6,326 nt of DNA, taken from SAR202 cluster bacterium. Its GTDB lineage: Bacteria; Chloroflexota; Dehalococcoidia; Lucifugimonadales; UBA3495. The stretch spans positions 1 through 6,326 of the forward strand of contig VFHF01000155.1 in assembly GCA_009392095.1 (NCBI GenBank), written 5' to 3'. The notes beneath the pieces were generated by a model. The model was given only the letters and a program-made list of their open reading frames with translations, had not been told where the DNA came from and searched no databases. Within the stretch, counting starts at the first letter, position 1. Every line of letters begins with the position of its first letter. A program made the translations under genes and the position numbers. Below are positions 1 through 5,619 of this stretch, one piece after another.

Positions 1-444
1 AGACAGAGACTCCGCTTGGGTGTCCGAAGCTGGCTCCGGGATCTCAACTTCATTGTGTGCAACCGGTGGTGCTACGGGCTGATTGGCTGGGGATGGCGCT
101 GATTTCGGCGGCGCGGGTGTTTTGGCCGGTTTGGCTTCAATCTGAAGGTCGCCGCTGCCTAGGGACTCGGGAGAGCACCAGAAGCGGGTAACCGTAAGTC
201 CCGAATTAGCCTCGATGATCGACTTAATCTGGGCTAGTTCGTCTCTGTCCAACATGCGTTGGCCGACGTTGATGGTGATGTCGCCCTTGGACCACAGGCC
301 ACTCTGCTTGGAGAGATAATCCCGCAGCTCACTAGCCACAACATCGAAGGGGGCAATTTCGTCAATGACAAAGGCCACGTCTGTCCCTCTGGCAATGACC
401 TGCACTACGCCGGTCTTTAGCAAGGGATCCCCGAGACTAGCCAT
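1..444 (-). CDS. minC: MinC-like septum site-determining protein, N-terminal part (cut by window edge)
   Basis: The open frame runs from an ATG at 444-442 to the left edge without a stop, giving 148 residues of a longer protein. Residues about 11-95 resemble the MinC N-terminal domain, the part that antagonises FtsZ. The best match is the stretch from LRDYLSKQSGLWSKGDITIN (40-59) through VGQRMLDRDEL (60-70), with the family's typical 'strand, then helix with acidic D/E-E-L' layout. From about residue 104 the sequence becomes rich in Pro and Ala, as expected for the linker to the C-terminal beta-helix domain, which binds MinD and would lie outside the window. A TAG stop lies 21 bases upstream in frame, so this ATG is the first usable start; the ribosome-binding site is poor (only CTCCCC precedes it). 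minD is commonly a neighbour but is not visible here. The family call rests on the N-domain pattern alone, read by eye. Confidence 0.75.
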   Translation of the reverse strand, partial: MASLGDPLLKTGVVQVIARGTDVAFVIDEIAPFDVVASELRDYLSKQSGLWSKGDITINVGQRMLDRDELAQIKSIIEANSGLTVTRFWCSPESLGSGDLQIEAKPAKTPAPPKSAPSPANQPVAPPVAHNEVEIPEPASDTQAESLS

Positions 445-508
445 GGGGAGAATCGATGATTTCTAGATGACATTCCGCCCACTCCCACGCGCACTTTCTA
501 TCACTAAG

Positions 509-538
509 ATTATTTCAGCCGAACAGGCTCCGGCACAA
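509..538 (-). promoter_or_regulatory. Candidate promoter for minC
   Basis: On the minus strand a TTGTGC (-35-like, 538-533) and an AATAAT (-10-like, 514-509, five of six to consensus) are separated by 18 bases. Transcription would start near 502, about 58 bases before the minC ATG. A second -10-like CATAAT lies at 578-573 but lacks a good -35. The AT-rich context supports a promoter somewhere here; which box is used is uncertain. Confidence 0.3.
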
Positions 539-691
539 CGATTTATTGGTCAGATTTTAAACAAATTTTAAGATTATGTCTAATCATGAGGCTAAATAAC
601 TAAACCATAGGCGCGGCGTGAATACGAACCACCCTGGTTTTTCATCGAACTCATGGCCTGGAAATCCCAAACAGCAGTGTCACCGTGAGGA

Positions 692-770
692 CGAAAGGTT
701 CCGCAGTCCTTCGAGGCGTCACCGCACAATAGTAAAGAGCTTCTTCGGCTGCGGCTTCAGAATGACAATC
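692..770. repeat. Possible dispersed intergenic repeat element
   Basis: Read on the minus strand, the segment contains GATTGTCATTCTGAAG followed by CCGCAGCCGAAGAAGCTC, then a GC-rich tract with CGAAGGACTGCGGAACC. I recall the pattern 'GTCATTCTGA...GCGAAGAA' as an interspersed intergenic repeat in Chloroflexi and other environmental genomes; that is memory, not a search. A hairpin can form between CGAAAGG (692-698) and CCTTCG (708-713), six pairs with one bulged A and a nine-base loop. The element lies downstream of the thiolase stop and could influence mRNA 3' ends, but there is no T tract. Only one copy is in the window, so repetition cannot be shown here. Confidence 0.35.
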
Positions 771-798
771 TGCGGGTAAGTAGTATGGCTAGGTGGCG

Positions 799-1971
799 CT
801 AATCGCGCGTCCCGAACAAGGCTACTGAGCAGGTGAACGAGCCGGGGCGGCCTCCAAGGTTGTGGGTTAGGCCTAGGGTGGGATCCTTTAGCTGGCGTCC
901 TTCGGCCTTGCCTTGTAGCTGCTTGTATACCTCGTAGATCATGCGTATCCCGCTGGCGCCGATGGGGTGGCCAAAGCATTTCAAACCACCGTCGGTGTTC
1001 ACCGGCAACTCGCCTTCCAGGCTGAAGGTGCCCGCCGCAACGTCCTCGCTGGCCCGGCCCCGGGGAGTGAACCCCAAGTCCTCATATATGATCAGCTCGG
1101 TGATCGTGAAGCAGTCATGGACCATAGCCAGGTCGATCTCCTGACGCGGGTCGGAGATGCCAGCTTCCTGATAGGCGGCCTGGCTGGCCCGCACCGACTC
1201 TGGGAAATGGGTGAAATCCCAGTCGTTCCGCATGATGCCGTAGGCGCCCACGGAAAGTCCTATCCCTTTCACTAATATGTAGTCGTCGCGGAAAGTCTTG
1301 GCGATTTCTGGGGTGGTGATGATTGCCGCCGCTGCGCCGTCGGAGACGCCGCAACAGTCGAAAAGACCAAGAGGCCAGGCCACCATGGGGGCATTGGCTA
1401 CCTGTTCCGCGGTTACCTCCCGCTGGAAGTGGGCCTTGGGGCTCATTGTTCCGTTGTGGTGGTTCTTCGACGCGATCTGGGCCAGGGTCATCTTCCCGTC
1501 TTCGTAGGGTATGTCGTATTGGTGGAAATACCGAGTGGCGGCCAGCGCGAATTGAGATGGCGGTGGCACTGGAGGATTGACATCGGCGCCGGCCGGCTCG
1601 GCCACGGCCAGGCCGGAGAAACCTGAGTCCTTAAGCTTTTCCACACCCACGGCCAGAACAATGTCATAGATGCCGGCGGCCACGGCGTAGCAGGCGTTCC
1701 TGAAGGCGTCGGTGGCAGTGGCGCAGGCGTTCTCGACGCGGGTGATGGGAATGTAGTCCAGCTTCAGGGCGGCGGCGAGGGGCTGGCCCGTCCGGAAAGA
1801 GCCAACGGTGCCAAGCCAGGCAGCCTGGACGTCTTTTCCTTCTATCCCGGCGTCTTCAAAGGCCTCGTAGGCAGCTTCCACTATCAGGTCCGAAGAACTG
1901 GAGTCCCAACGCTCGCCGAATTTGCTACACCCCATTCCGATCACGGCAACCCGGTCCTTGATCCCGCTCAT
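799..1971 (-). CDS. SCP2-type thiolase (acetyl-CoA acetyltransferase family)
   Basis: This 390-residue protein has the normal length and layout of an SCP2-like thiolase, which makes or cleaves carbon-carbon bonds between acyl-CoA units, for example two acetyl-CoA to acetoacetyl-CoA. The nucleophilic cysteine sits in NACAT (81-85, Cys83). The HDCF motif at 285-288 marks the SCP2-thiolase subfamily, in which its Cys (287) takes over from the CxG cysteine of classical thiolases. GHPIGASG (334-341) carries the active-site His335, and the C-terminus has HNLGG (370-374) in place of CxG. There is no signal peptide, so it should be cytoplasmic. The ATG is well placed six bases after AGGAG (1982-1978). 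It is the second gene of an operon, 47 bases after the stop of the synthase-like/DUF35 gene, which suggests a shared complex. The acyl substrate is unknown. It could serve acetoacetyl-CoA formation, beta-oxidation or a C-acylation reaction. Thiolase fold and family are firm. Confidence 0.9.
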   Translation of the reverse strand: MSGIKDRVAVIGMGCSKFGERWDSSSSDLIVEAAYEAFEDAGIEGKDVQAAWLGTVGSFRTGQPLAAALKLDYIPITRVENACATATDAFRNACYAVAAGIYDIVLAVGVEKLKDSGFSGLAVAEPAGADVNPPVPPPSQFALAATRYFHQYDIPYEDGKMTLAQIASKNHHNGTMSPKAHFQREVTAEQVANAPMVAWPLGLFDCCGVSDGAAAAIITTPEIAKTFRDDYILVKGIGLSVGAYGIMRNDWDFTHFPESVRASQAAYQEAGISDPRQEIDLAMVHDCFTITELIIYEDLGFTPRGRASEDVAAGTFSLEGELPVNTDGGLKCFGHPIGASGIRMIYEVYKQLQGKAEGRQLKDPTLGLTHNLGGRPGSFTCSVALFGTRD

Positions 1972-2003
1972 AATTTTCTCCTAATTACTGTCGCCTAAAC
2001 GCA

Positions 2004-2009
2004 ATTATA
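2004..2009 (-). promoter_or_regulatory. Possible internal -10 box before the thiolase gene
   Basis: A perfect TATAAT reads on the minus strand at 2009-2004, in the gap between the two operon genes. It would give a start near 1997, about 26 bases before the thiolase ATG. No acceptable -35 (CGGGCC at the 17-base spacing) or extended -10 is present, so it may be chance. Confidence 0.25.
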
Positions 2010-2020
2010 CCGCCAAAGTT

Positions 2021-3433
2021 CTAAGCGGCCCGCCGCAGAGGAACAGCTTTCCAGTAATAGTTGTGTATCCCGTTAACCACCCGCAACTTTCGAAAGCTCA
2101 TCTGCACCGGCATTCCGATCTGGACTTCACCCACTTCCCGGTCGGTCATCATGCAGAGGACCCGGCCCCCAGGCTCGTAGTCCACCACCACGACGGCCAA
2201 AGGTGTGTCCACCGTGCCGGCCAGATAATCCAGGGAGTAGGTGAATACCGTACCTAGTTTGTCGCTGAGCCTGATGGGTGTCGAGTCGTCTCTGGACTGG
2301 CACTCCACGCAGACCCGTTGCGGCGGGTATTGCACGTAGCCGCACTGGTTGCAGACCCCCCCGTGGAATTTGATGTTCTGGTCGCTTTCCCGCCACAGCG
2401 CCGTGACCGACGGCGACTGGGGATCTGGTCTTCTCGACGATGAGTCGGTGAGCCAGACATTCCGCCACTTCGCGTAGGTCTCGTAGCTATCCAGCACCTG
2501 GCCCGAGTCGAGGAATCCAGAAACGCCCAAGCCCTGCCCTCGCTCGCCTATCTTTGAAGTGGTCCGAAAGCCCAGCACATCGCTGCCGTCGCCGTAGGCC
2601 ACTGTGAGTAGCAACTGGTCTGGCGACCCATCTTCCAAAGCGCCAGCCAACAGCATCAATGGAAAAGCAGCGCCGGTGTTTCCCATCCGGCCGAATAGCG
2701 GGTCCTGCACCTGTTCCGGTTGGAAGCCAAGGTGCCGCGCCAACTGCCCGTGACGCCGGGCGTCGGGGGAATATAAGGCCAGCTTGGTTACGTCCTTGAC
2801 CGAGACGCCCTCCTTCTCCATGAAACCAGAAATCGCCTCTCCTATGATCCGTTCCAGGCCTTCTTCAATGGCAAATCGGTCTTCCCAGGAGCGGACGAAC
2901 TGGTCCCCGGCGCTGCGCCAGGTATCCATCATGTTCTCGGTTATCGTGTACGAACCGGCCTGTTCGGCAATCACCGCATCTTCGGAAATGATGAAAGCGA
3001 CGGCCCCGTCTCCGGAGTTTCTCTCAGCCTCGCTTTTGGGCGGTCCCTGCCGGTTGTCGCTGGCCACCATCAGAACATTCTTAGCCGAACCGGCCGCAAC
3101 GGAATCCAATGCCGACTTCAAGGCTGTGGTGCCGGCCCGCAACACATCGGTTATGTCGGCGGTGAAGATATCCCGGCGCAGGTCCAACGCGGTGGCAATG
3201 ATAGACGCGCATTGTTTCTCGGCGTAGGGCGGAGTAGTGGTGGCGAAGAGCAGACCGTCGATCTCTTCCCGCTCCCGCCCGTTCAGGCAGTCGATGGCTG
3301 CCGCCACCGCCATGCTGACGCTGTCTTCGTCGAAGTTGGCCACCGAGCGTTGTCCGGCCGAGTTCCAACCGTCGGTTTCTGCACCTAACCGGTATCTGGG
3401 GACGTAAGCGCCATAGGCCGAAATTCCTGGCAA
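2021..3433 (-). CDS. HMG-CoA synthase-like domain fused to zinc-ribbon/OB-fold DUF35 domain
   Basis: This 470-residue protein has two parts. Residues 1 to about 325 follow the archaeal-type HMG-CoA synthase/KAS III fold: GISAYGAYVPRYRL (3-16), RAGTTAL (99-105), SGDGAVAFI (140-148), MGNTGAAFPL (250-259), YGDGSDVLGF (280-289). From about 345 a DUF35 module follows, with a zinc ribbon (Cys361, Cys364, Cys375, Cys378) and an OB-fold (about 390-466) of the kind that binds acyl-CoA. The usual catalytic positions appear replaced: Glu by Thr66, Cys by Leu98 (VLRAGT where ACKAGT is expected) and His by Tyr221. That argues against normal HMG-CoA synthase activity. The start is TTG; an in-frame TGA lies six bases upstream, a good GGAAGGTG precedes it, and homologues begin with this same sequence. 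The protein is first in an operon with an SCP2-type thiolase, so a role as DUF35-bearing scaffold or substrate channel for that enzyme is my inference. In archaea and in PhlABC these parts are separate chains. Domain calls are confident; function is open. Confidence 0.85.
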   Translation of the reverse strand: MPGISAYGAYVPRYRLGAETDGWNSAGQRSVANFDEDSVSMAVAAAIDCLNGREREEIDGLLFATTTPPYAEKQCASIIATALDLRRDIFTADITDVLRAGTTALKSALDSVAAGSAKNVLMVASDNRQGPPKSEAERNSGDGAVAFIISEDAVIAEQAGSYTITENMMDTWRSAGDQFVRSWEDRFAIEEGLERIIGEAISGFMEKEGVSVKDVTKLALYSPDARRHGQLARHLGFQPEQVQDPLFGRMGNTGAAFPLMLLAGALEDGSPDQLLLTVAYGDGSDVLGFRTTSKIGERGQGLGVSGFLDSGQVLDSYETYAKWRNVWLTDSSSRRPDPQSPSVTALWRESDQNIKFHGGVCNQCGYVQYPPQRVCVECQSRDDSTPIRLSDKLGTVFTYSLDYLAGTVDTPLAVVVVDYEPGGRVLCMMTDREVGEVQIGMPVQMSFRKLRVVNGIHNYYWKAVPLRRAA

Positions 3434-3437
3434 GGTT

Positions 3438-3445
3438 CACCTTCC
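3438..3445 (-). promoter_or_regulatory. Ribosome-binding site fixing the TTG start of the fusion gene
   Basis: GGAAGGTG on the minus strand (3445-3438) sits four bases before the TTG at 3433. It is the only good Shine-Dalgarno sequence here, and with the in-frame TGA just upstream it makes the TTG the natural start. Confidence 0.7.
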
Positions 3446-3496
3446 GTTATGTGGGCAGTTCAGCCAGTTCTAGGCTGGACTAGCCCGGATTTTGCC

Positions 3497-3526
3497 ATGC
3501 TAGCAGCTTGCCGAAATCAGTGTCAA
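3497..3526 (-). promoter_or_regulatory. Promoter of the synthase-like/thiolase operon
   Basis: On the minus strand a perfect TTGACA (3526-3521) is followed after 18 bases by TAGCAT (3502-3497), preceded by TGC, which makes an extended -10 (TGCTAGCAT). Transcription would begin near 3490 and give a leader of about 57 bases before the TTG start. The leader contains a small inverted repeat, CAGCC (3461-3465) with GGCTG (3473-3477). This is the best sigma-70-type promoter in the window. Confidence 0.55.
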
Positions 3527-3544
3527 CGTGGCTTCCCGGGTTGG

Positions 3545-3560
3545 CGAAAAAGCTTTTTCG
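3545..3560. promoter_or_regulatory. Perfect 16-base palindrome, candidate operator
   Basis: CGAAAAAGCTTTTTCG is identical to its reverse complement. It lies 18 bases upstream of the -35 box of the leftward operon promoter and about 36 bases before the extended -10 of the rightward promoter, the usual place for a dimeric regulator to act on either gene. As RNA it would be a loopless hairpin and, lying between divergent genes, has no transcript to end. No regulator gene is visible in the window. Confidence 0.45.
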
Positions 3561-3583
3561 GCAGGGTGGCTGGAGTCTAAGCC

Positions 3584-3593
3584 GGGCATGCCC
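3584..3593. promoter_or_regulatory. 10-base palindrome within the peptidase promoter
   Basis: GGGCATGCCC is a perfect palindrome immediately upstream of the extended -10 of the S41 peptidase promoter, in the spacer zone where bound protein would block RNA polymerase. At ten GC-rich bases it could be chance. Confidence 0.25.
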
Positions 3594-3595
3594 TA

Positions 3596-3604
3596 TGGTA
3601 CAAT
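3596..3604 (+). promoter_or_regulatory. Extended -10 promoter for the S41 peptidase/smpB genes
   Basis: TGG followed by TACAAT (3599-3604, five of six to consensus) forms an extended -10 box. No convincing -35 is present at 17 bases (TCTAAG), which fits an extended -10 promoter. Transcription would start near 3611, about 79 bases before the GTG start. Confidence 0.45.
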
Positions 3605-3689
3605 CGAAGCCTGCAATGTGGATGCCCCGGAGCTTGGAATCACCCGATATAGGAAGGCGAATTCCGCTCCGCGGCAGGAGTGATCACCT

Positions 3690-4874
3690 GTGGCCAGCAC
3701 TCGATTCTCCCTTCGTTATTTTTCGGTTGCCATCTTGGCGGCCGTTTTGTTGTTGGCCGTTGCCTGTTTCGGCGGTAGCGATGAACCTGACACCGCGATT
3801 GAGGACCTTCCAGTCGAATTCCAGCGCCTAAGCGAGGTGTGGGACTTGCTGGTCCAAGAGCATATTGACGGCGGCGAACTTGATCCTGCCGCGATCAGCG
3901 ATGGCGCCATTCGCGGCATGCTTGTCGCCTTGGGTGACCCCTATGCCGGGTTCTTAGACAGCGAACAATACTCCCTGGAAACAGAGGACATCCGAGGGTT
4001 CTTCGGCGGCATTGGGGCCGAGGTTGGTATCCGCGACGGTGTGATGACGATCTTAGCGCCTATGCCCGACACACCTGCCGAGGCGGCGGGAATAAGACCT
4101 GGGGATGTGATCCTCGAAGTCGATGGTGTAAGCATTCAAGGCCTCAGTCTTCTGGAAGTCGTCCAGCTTATCCGGGGCGATAAAGGCACCAAAGTAAAGA
4201 TACTAATTCGGCATCTGAGTAGCGCGGAGCCCGTCTTGATCGAGATTGAACGGGACATCATTAATCTAAAGAGCGTTGAATTGCTGATGCAGGTGGGCCG
4301 GATAGGACACCTCCGCCTTTCAGGATTTACCGGCACTACCCACGACGATTTGAAGGAAGCACTTGAGAGATTCGAGCGCTCACAAGGATTGGGAATCGTG
4401 CTGGACCTGCGCAACAATCCTGGCGGTTTAGTCTCCTCCGTTGTTGATGTCACCAGTCAGTTCATAGACGACGGTCTGGTGCTTTATCAGATCGATGCCA
4501 AGGGCAACAGGCGGAATTGGGGCGTAAAATCTGGTGGAAAGGCCCTGGATATTCCCATGGTGGTCTTGGTTAACGAATTCAGCGCCAGCGCCAGCGAGGT
4601 GTTCACCGGCGCCATAATCGACAACGAACGGGCGACGGTCATCGGCGCAACCACCTTTGGCAAAGGCAGCGTCAGTAATCTCTGGCCCCTTAACGATGGT
4701 TCCGGTATCAACTTCACCACCGCCCGTTGGTTCACTCCCAACGGTGTGTTGATTGAAGGTGAAGGGATCACTCCCGACGTGCTGTTGGACCCGATCGAAG
4801 GAGACGAGGATGACGACATATATTTGGACAGGGCAATCGAGATCCTGAAAAAGCAGATGAGCCGAGGCGGCTAA
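3690..4874 (+). CDS. Carboxy-terminal processing peptidase, S41 family, probable lipoprotein
   Basis: This 394-residue protein is a C-terminal processing protease, a serine endopeptidase that trims or degrades exported proteins. A hydrophobic segment (11-25) follows a short Arg-containing N-terminus and ends in LAVAC (22-26), an imperfect lipobox with Cys26, so the enzyme is probably anchored outside the membrane. A PDZ domain spans about 100-180, including the GIGAEV strand (107-112) and AGIRPGDVILEVDG (133-146). The protease core includes LDLRNNPGG (238-246), FSASASE (297-303) and TTFGKG (321-326). From the 25-residue Ser-Lys spacing known for Prc and D1 protease, the nucleophile is Ser300 and the general base Lys325, with Glu303 nearby. 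The C-terminus is acidic (EGDEDDD) and then basic. The start is GTG, nine bases after AGGAG (3676-3680). smpB follows after 33 bases and is probably co-transcribed. The substrate is unknown; all catalytic residues are present. Confidence 0.93.
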   Translation: MASTRFSLRYFSVAILAAVLLLAVACFGGSDEPDTAIEDLPVEFQRLSEVWDLLVQEHIDGGELDPAAISDGAIRGMLVALGDPYAGFLDSEQYSLETEDIRGFFGGIGAEVGIRDGVMTILAPMPDTPAEAAGIRPGDVILEVDGVSIQGLSLLEVVQLIRGDKGTKVKILIRHLSSAEPVLIEIERDIINLKSVELLMQVGRIGHLRLSGFTGTTHDDLKEALERFERSQGLGIVLDLRNNPGGLVSSVVDVTSQFIDDGLVLYQIDAKGNRRNWGVKSGGKALDIPMVVLVNEFSASASEVFTGAIIDNERATVIGATTFGKGSVSNLWPLNDGSGINFTTARWFTPNGVLIEGEGITPDVLLDPIEGDEDDDIYLDRAIEILKKQMSRGG

Positions 4875-4907
4875 TCAAGTAAACGTATTGATAGGTAGTG
4901 TCAGGCA

Positions 4908-5435
4908 GTGGCAAAGAAAAAGGTATCGACTCCAACGGCACCGGCAAATAAAAAAGCGGCGCAGCAAAAGCCCGTTGTCAAAGACTTTCGCCCTGTAGCA
5001 TCAAATCGCAAGGCCCATTTCGACTACGAGATTCTGGAGCGTTACGAAGCTGGGATCTCGCTGACCGGCACTGAGATCAAGTCTATCCGAGCCGGGAAGA
5101 TGGACCTCCGGGATTCCTACGCCAGGGCTTCTGGCGGCGAGATGTGGCTCCACAACGCCTATATAGCCCCATACGACCCGGCCAGCCTCAATAACCATGA
5201 CCCCAAGCGGAACCGTAAGCTGCTCCTCCACCGGGCTGAGATCCAGCAAATGACGGGCGCCGCAGCCGAGAAAGGCCTGACCATCGTGGCGCTCCGTGTT
5301 TACATCAAGCACCACGTAGCCAAGGTAGAGTTGGGTATGGCCCGCGGCAAACGGCAATACGACAAACGCCGCGCCATAATCGATCGGGAGATGGATCGAG
5401 AAGCCCGCCGTTCCCTCGGCGCTTCTAGGGAATAG
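4908..5435 (+). CDS. smpB: SsrA-binding protein SmpB
   Basis: SmpB binds tmRNA and delivers it to stalled ribosomes in trans-translation. The 175 residues show the family's blocks in order: NRKAHFDY (33-40), LTGTEIKSIRAGK (52-64), DSYAR (69-73), HDPKRNRKLLLHR (97-109), EKGLTIVALRVY (121-132) and ARGKRQYDKR (145-154). A basic C-terminal tail follows, the part that enters the mRNA channel. The protein is slightly longer than the usual 150-160 residues because of an N-terminal extension of about 30 residues rich in Lys, Ala, Pro and Gln. The start is GTG; the ribosome-binding site is weak (TAGGT 11 bases away, or CAGG close by), in line with translation from the peptidase transcript. No ssrA gene was recognised nearby; the 184-base gap downstream is too short for one. 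Confidence 0.95.
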   Translation: MAKKKVSTPTAPANKKAAQQKPVVKDFRPVASNRKAHFDYEILERYEAGISLTGTEIKSIRAGKMDLRDSYARASGGEMWLHNAYIAPYDPASLNNHDPKRNRKLLLHRAEIQQMTGAAAEKGLTIVALRVYIKHHVAKVELGMARGKRQYDKRRAIIDREMDREARRSLGASRE

Positions 5436-5561
5436 CTCGCTTCCTATCCCTGCATTCACGTCCGCTTCTGACTGACGATCATGTCCTCTCATGGTGTGCC
5501 CTGACCGGAGTCGACGGTCTCGATGAAATCGGGCCTGTCGAACCACCCCCGTTTCGCCCGC

Positions 5562-5567
5562 TATAAT
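5562..5567 (+). promoter_or_regulatory. -10 box of a promoter for the carbonic anhydrase gene
   Basis: A perfect TATAAT lies 52 bases before the TTG start, giving a transcription start near 5574. At the 17-base spacing the -35 region (CGAACC) does not match the consensus, so activation or an alternative -35 would be needed. The rest of the 5436-5619 gap holds no gene. It has a five-pair inverted repeat, GACCG (5503-5507) with CGGTC (5515-5519), without a T tract. Confidence 0.45.
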
Positions 5568-5608
5568 CTACGATTGGCGCAACCGCGCCGCGAATACCCT
5601 GATTTTCT

Positions 5609-5613
5609 GGAGG
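5609..5613 (+). promoter_or_regulatory. Ribosome-binding site fixing the TTG start of the carbonic anhydrase gene
   Basis: GGAGG ends six bases before TTG at 5620, ideal spacing, and supports this non-ATG start. The protein N-terminus from here (MIRTLEGVTPKV) matches where the first hexapeptide turn begins in the family. Confidence 0.75.
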
Positions 5614-5619
5614 ATCGAC

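Larger units (their letters stand above)
445..798. other. Gene-free spacer between minC and the thiolase gene
   Basis: No convincing gene was found in these 354 bases on either strand. Roughly 505-605 is clearly AT-rich and is the likely location of the minC promoter. Roughly 690-770 is a structured, repeat-like segment described separately. I looked for a tRNA and for a Rho-independent terminator for the thiolase operon, which ends at 799, and saw neither; no hairpin is followed by a T run in the correct direction. Confidence 0.6.

Noticed and set aside
545..576. Plus-strand TTGGTC/TAAGAT promoter-like pair
   Set aside because: No plus-strand gene follows for more than 3 kb; the match is explained by the AT-rich block.
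686..700. GTGAGGACGAAAGG resembles the stem II/GAAA part of a hammerhead ribozyme
   Set aside because: The required CUGAUGA core before stem II is absent (CAGCAGT instead) and only three pairs of stem II can form.
719..979. Minus-strand open frame overlapping the 3' end of the thiolase gene
   Set aside because: It is a frame-shifted reading of the thiolase C-terminus and the repeat-like segment, rich in Arg and Pro, with no family resemblance.
2784..3227. Plus-strand open frame of 147 codons opposite the fusion gene
   Set aside because: The opposite frame encodes clearly conserved synthase-like motifs, and this frame has Ser-rich composition without motifs.
3680..3687. GTGATCAC palindrome between ribosome-binding site and start of the peptidase gene
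   Set aside because: Eight bases is within chance, and it cannot form an RNA hairpin with a loop.
5503..5519. Inverted repeat GACCG/CGGTC as terminator for smpB
   Set aside because: The stem has only five pairs and is not followed by a T run.
5436..5619. Possible ssrA (tmRNA) next to smpB
   Set aside because: The gap is 184 bases, too short for tmRNA, and it contains no tRNA-like acceptor or T-arm sequence.
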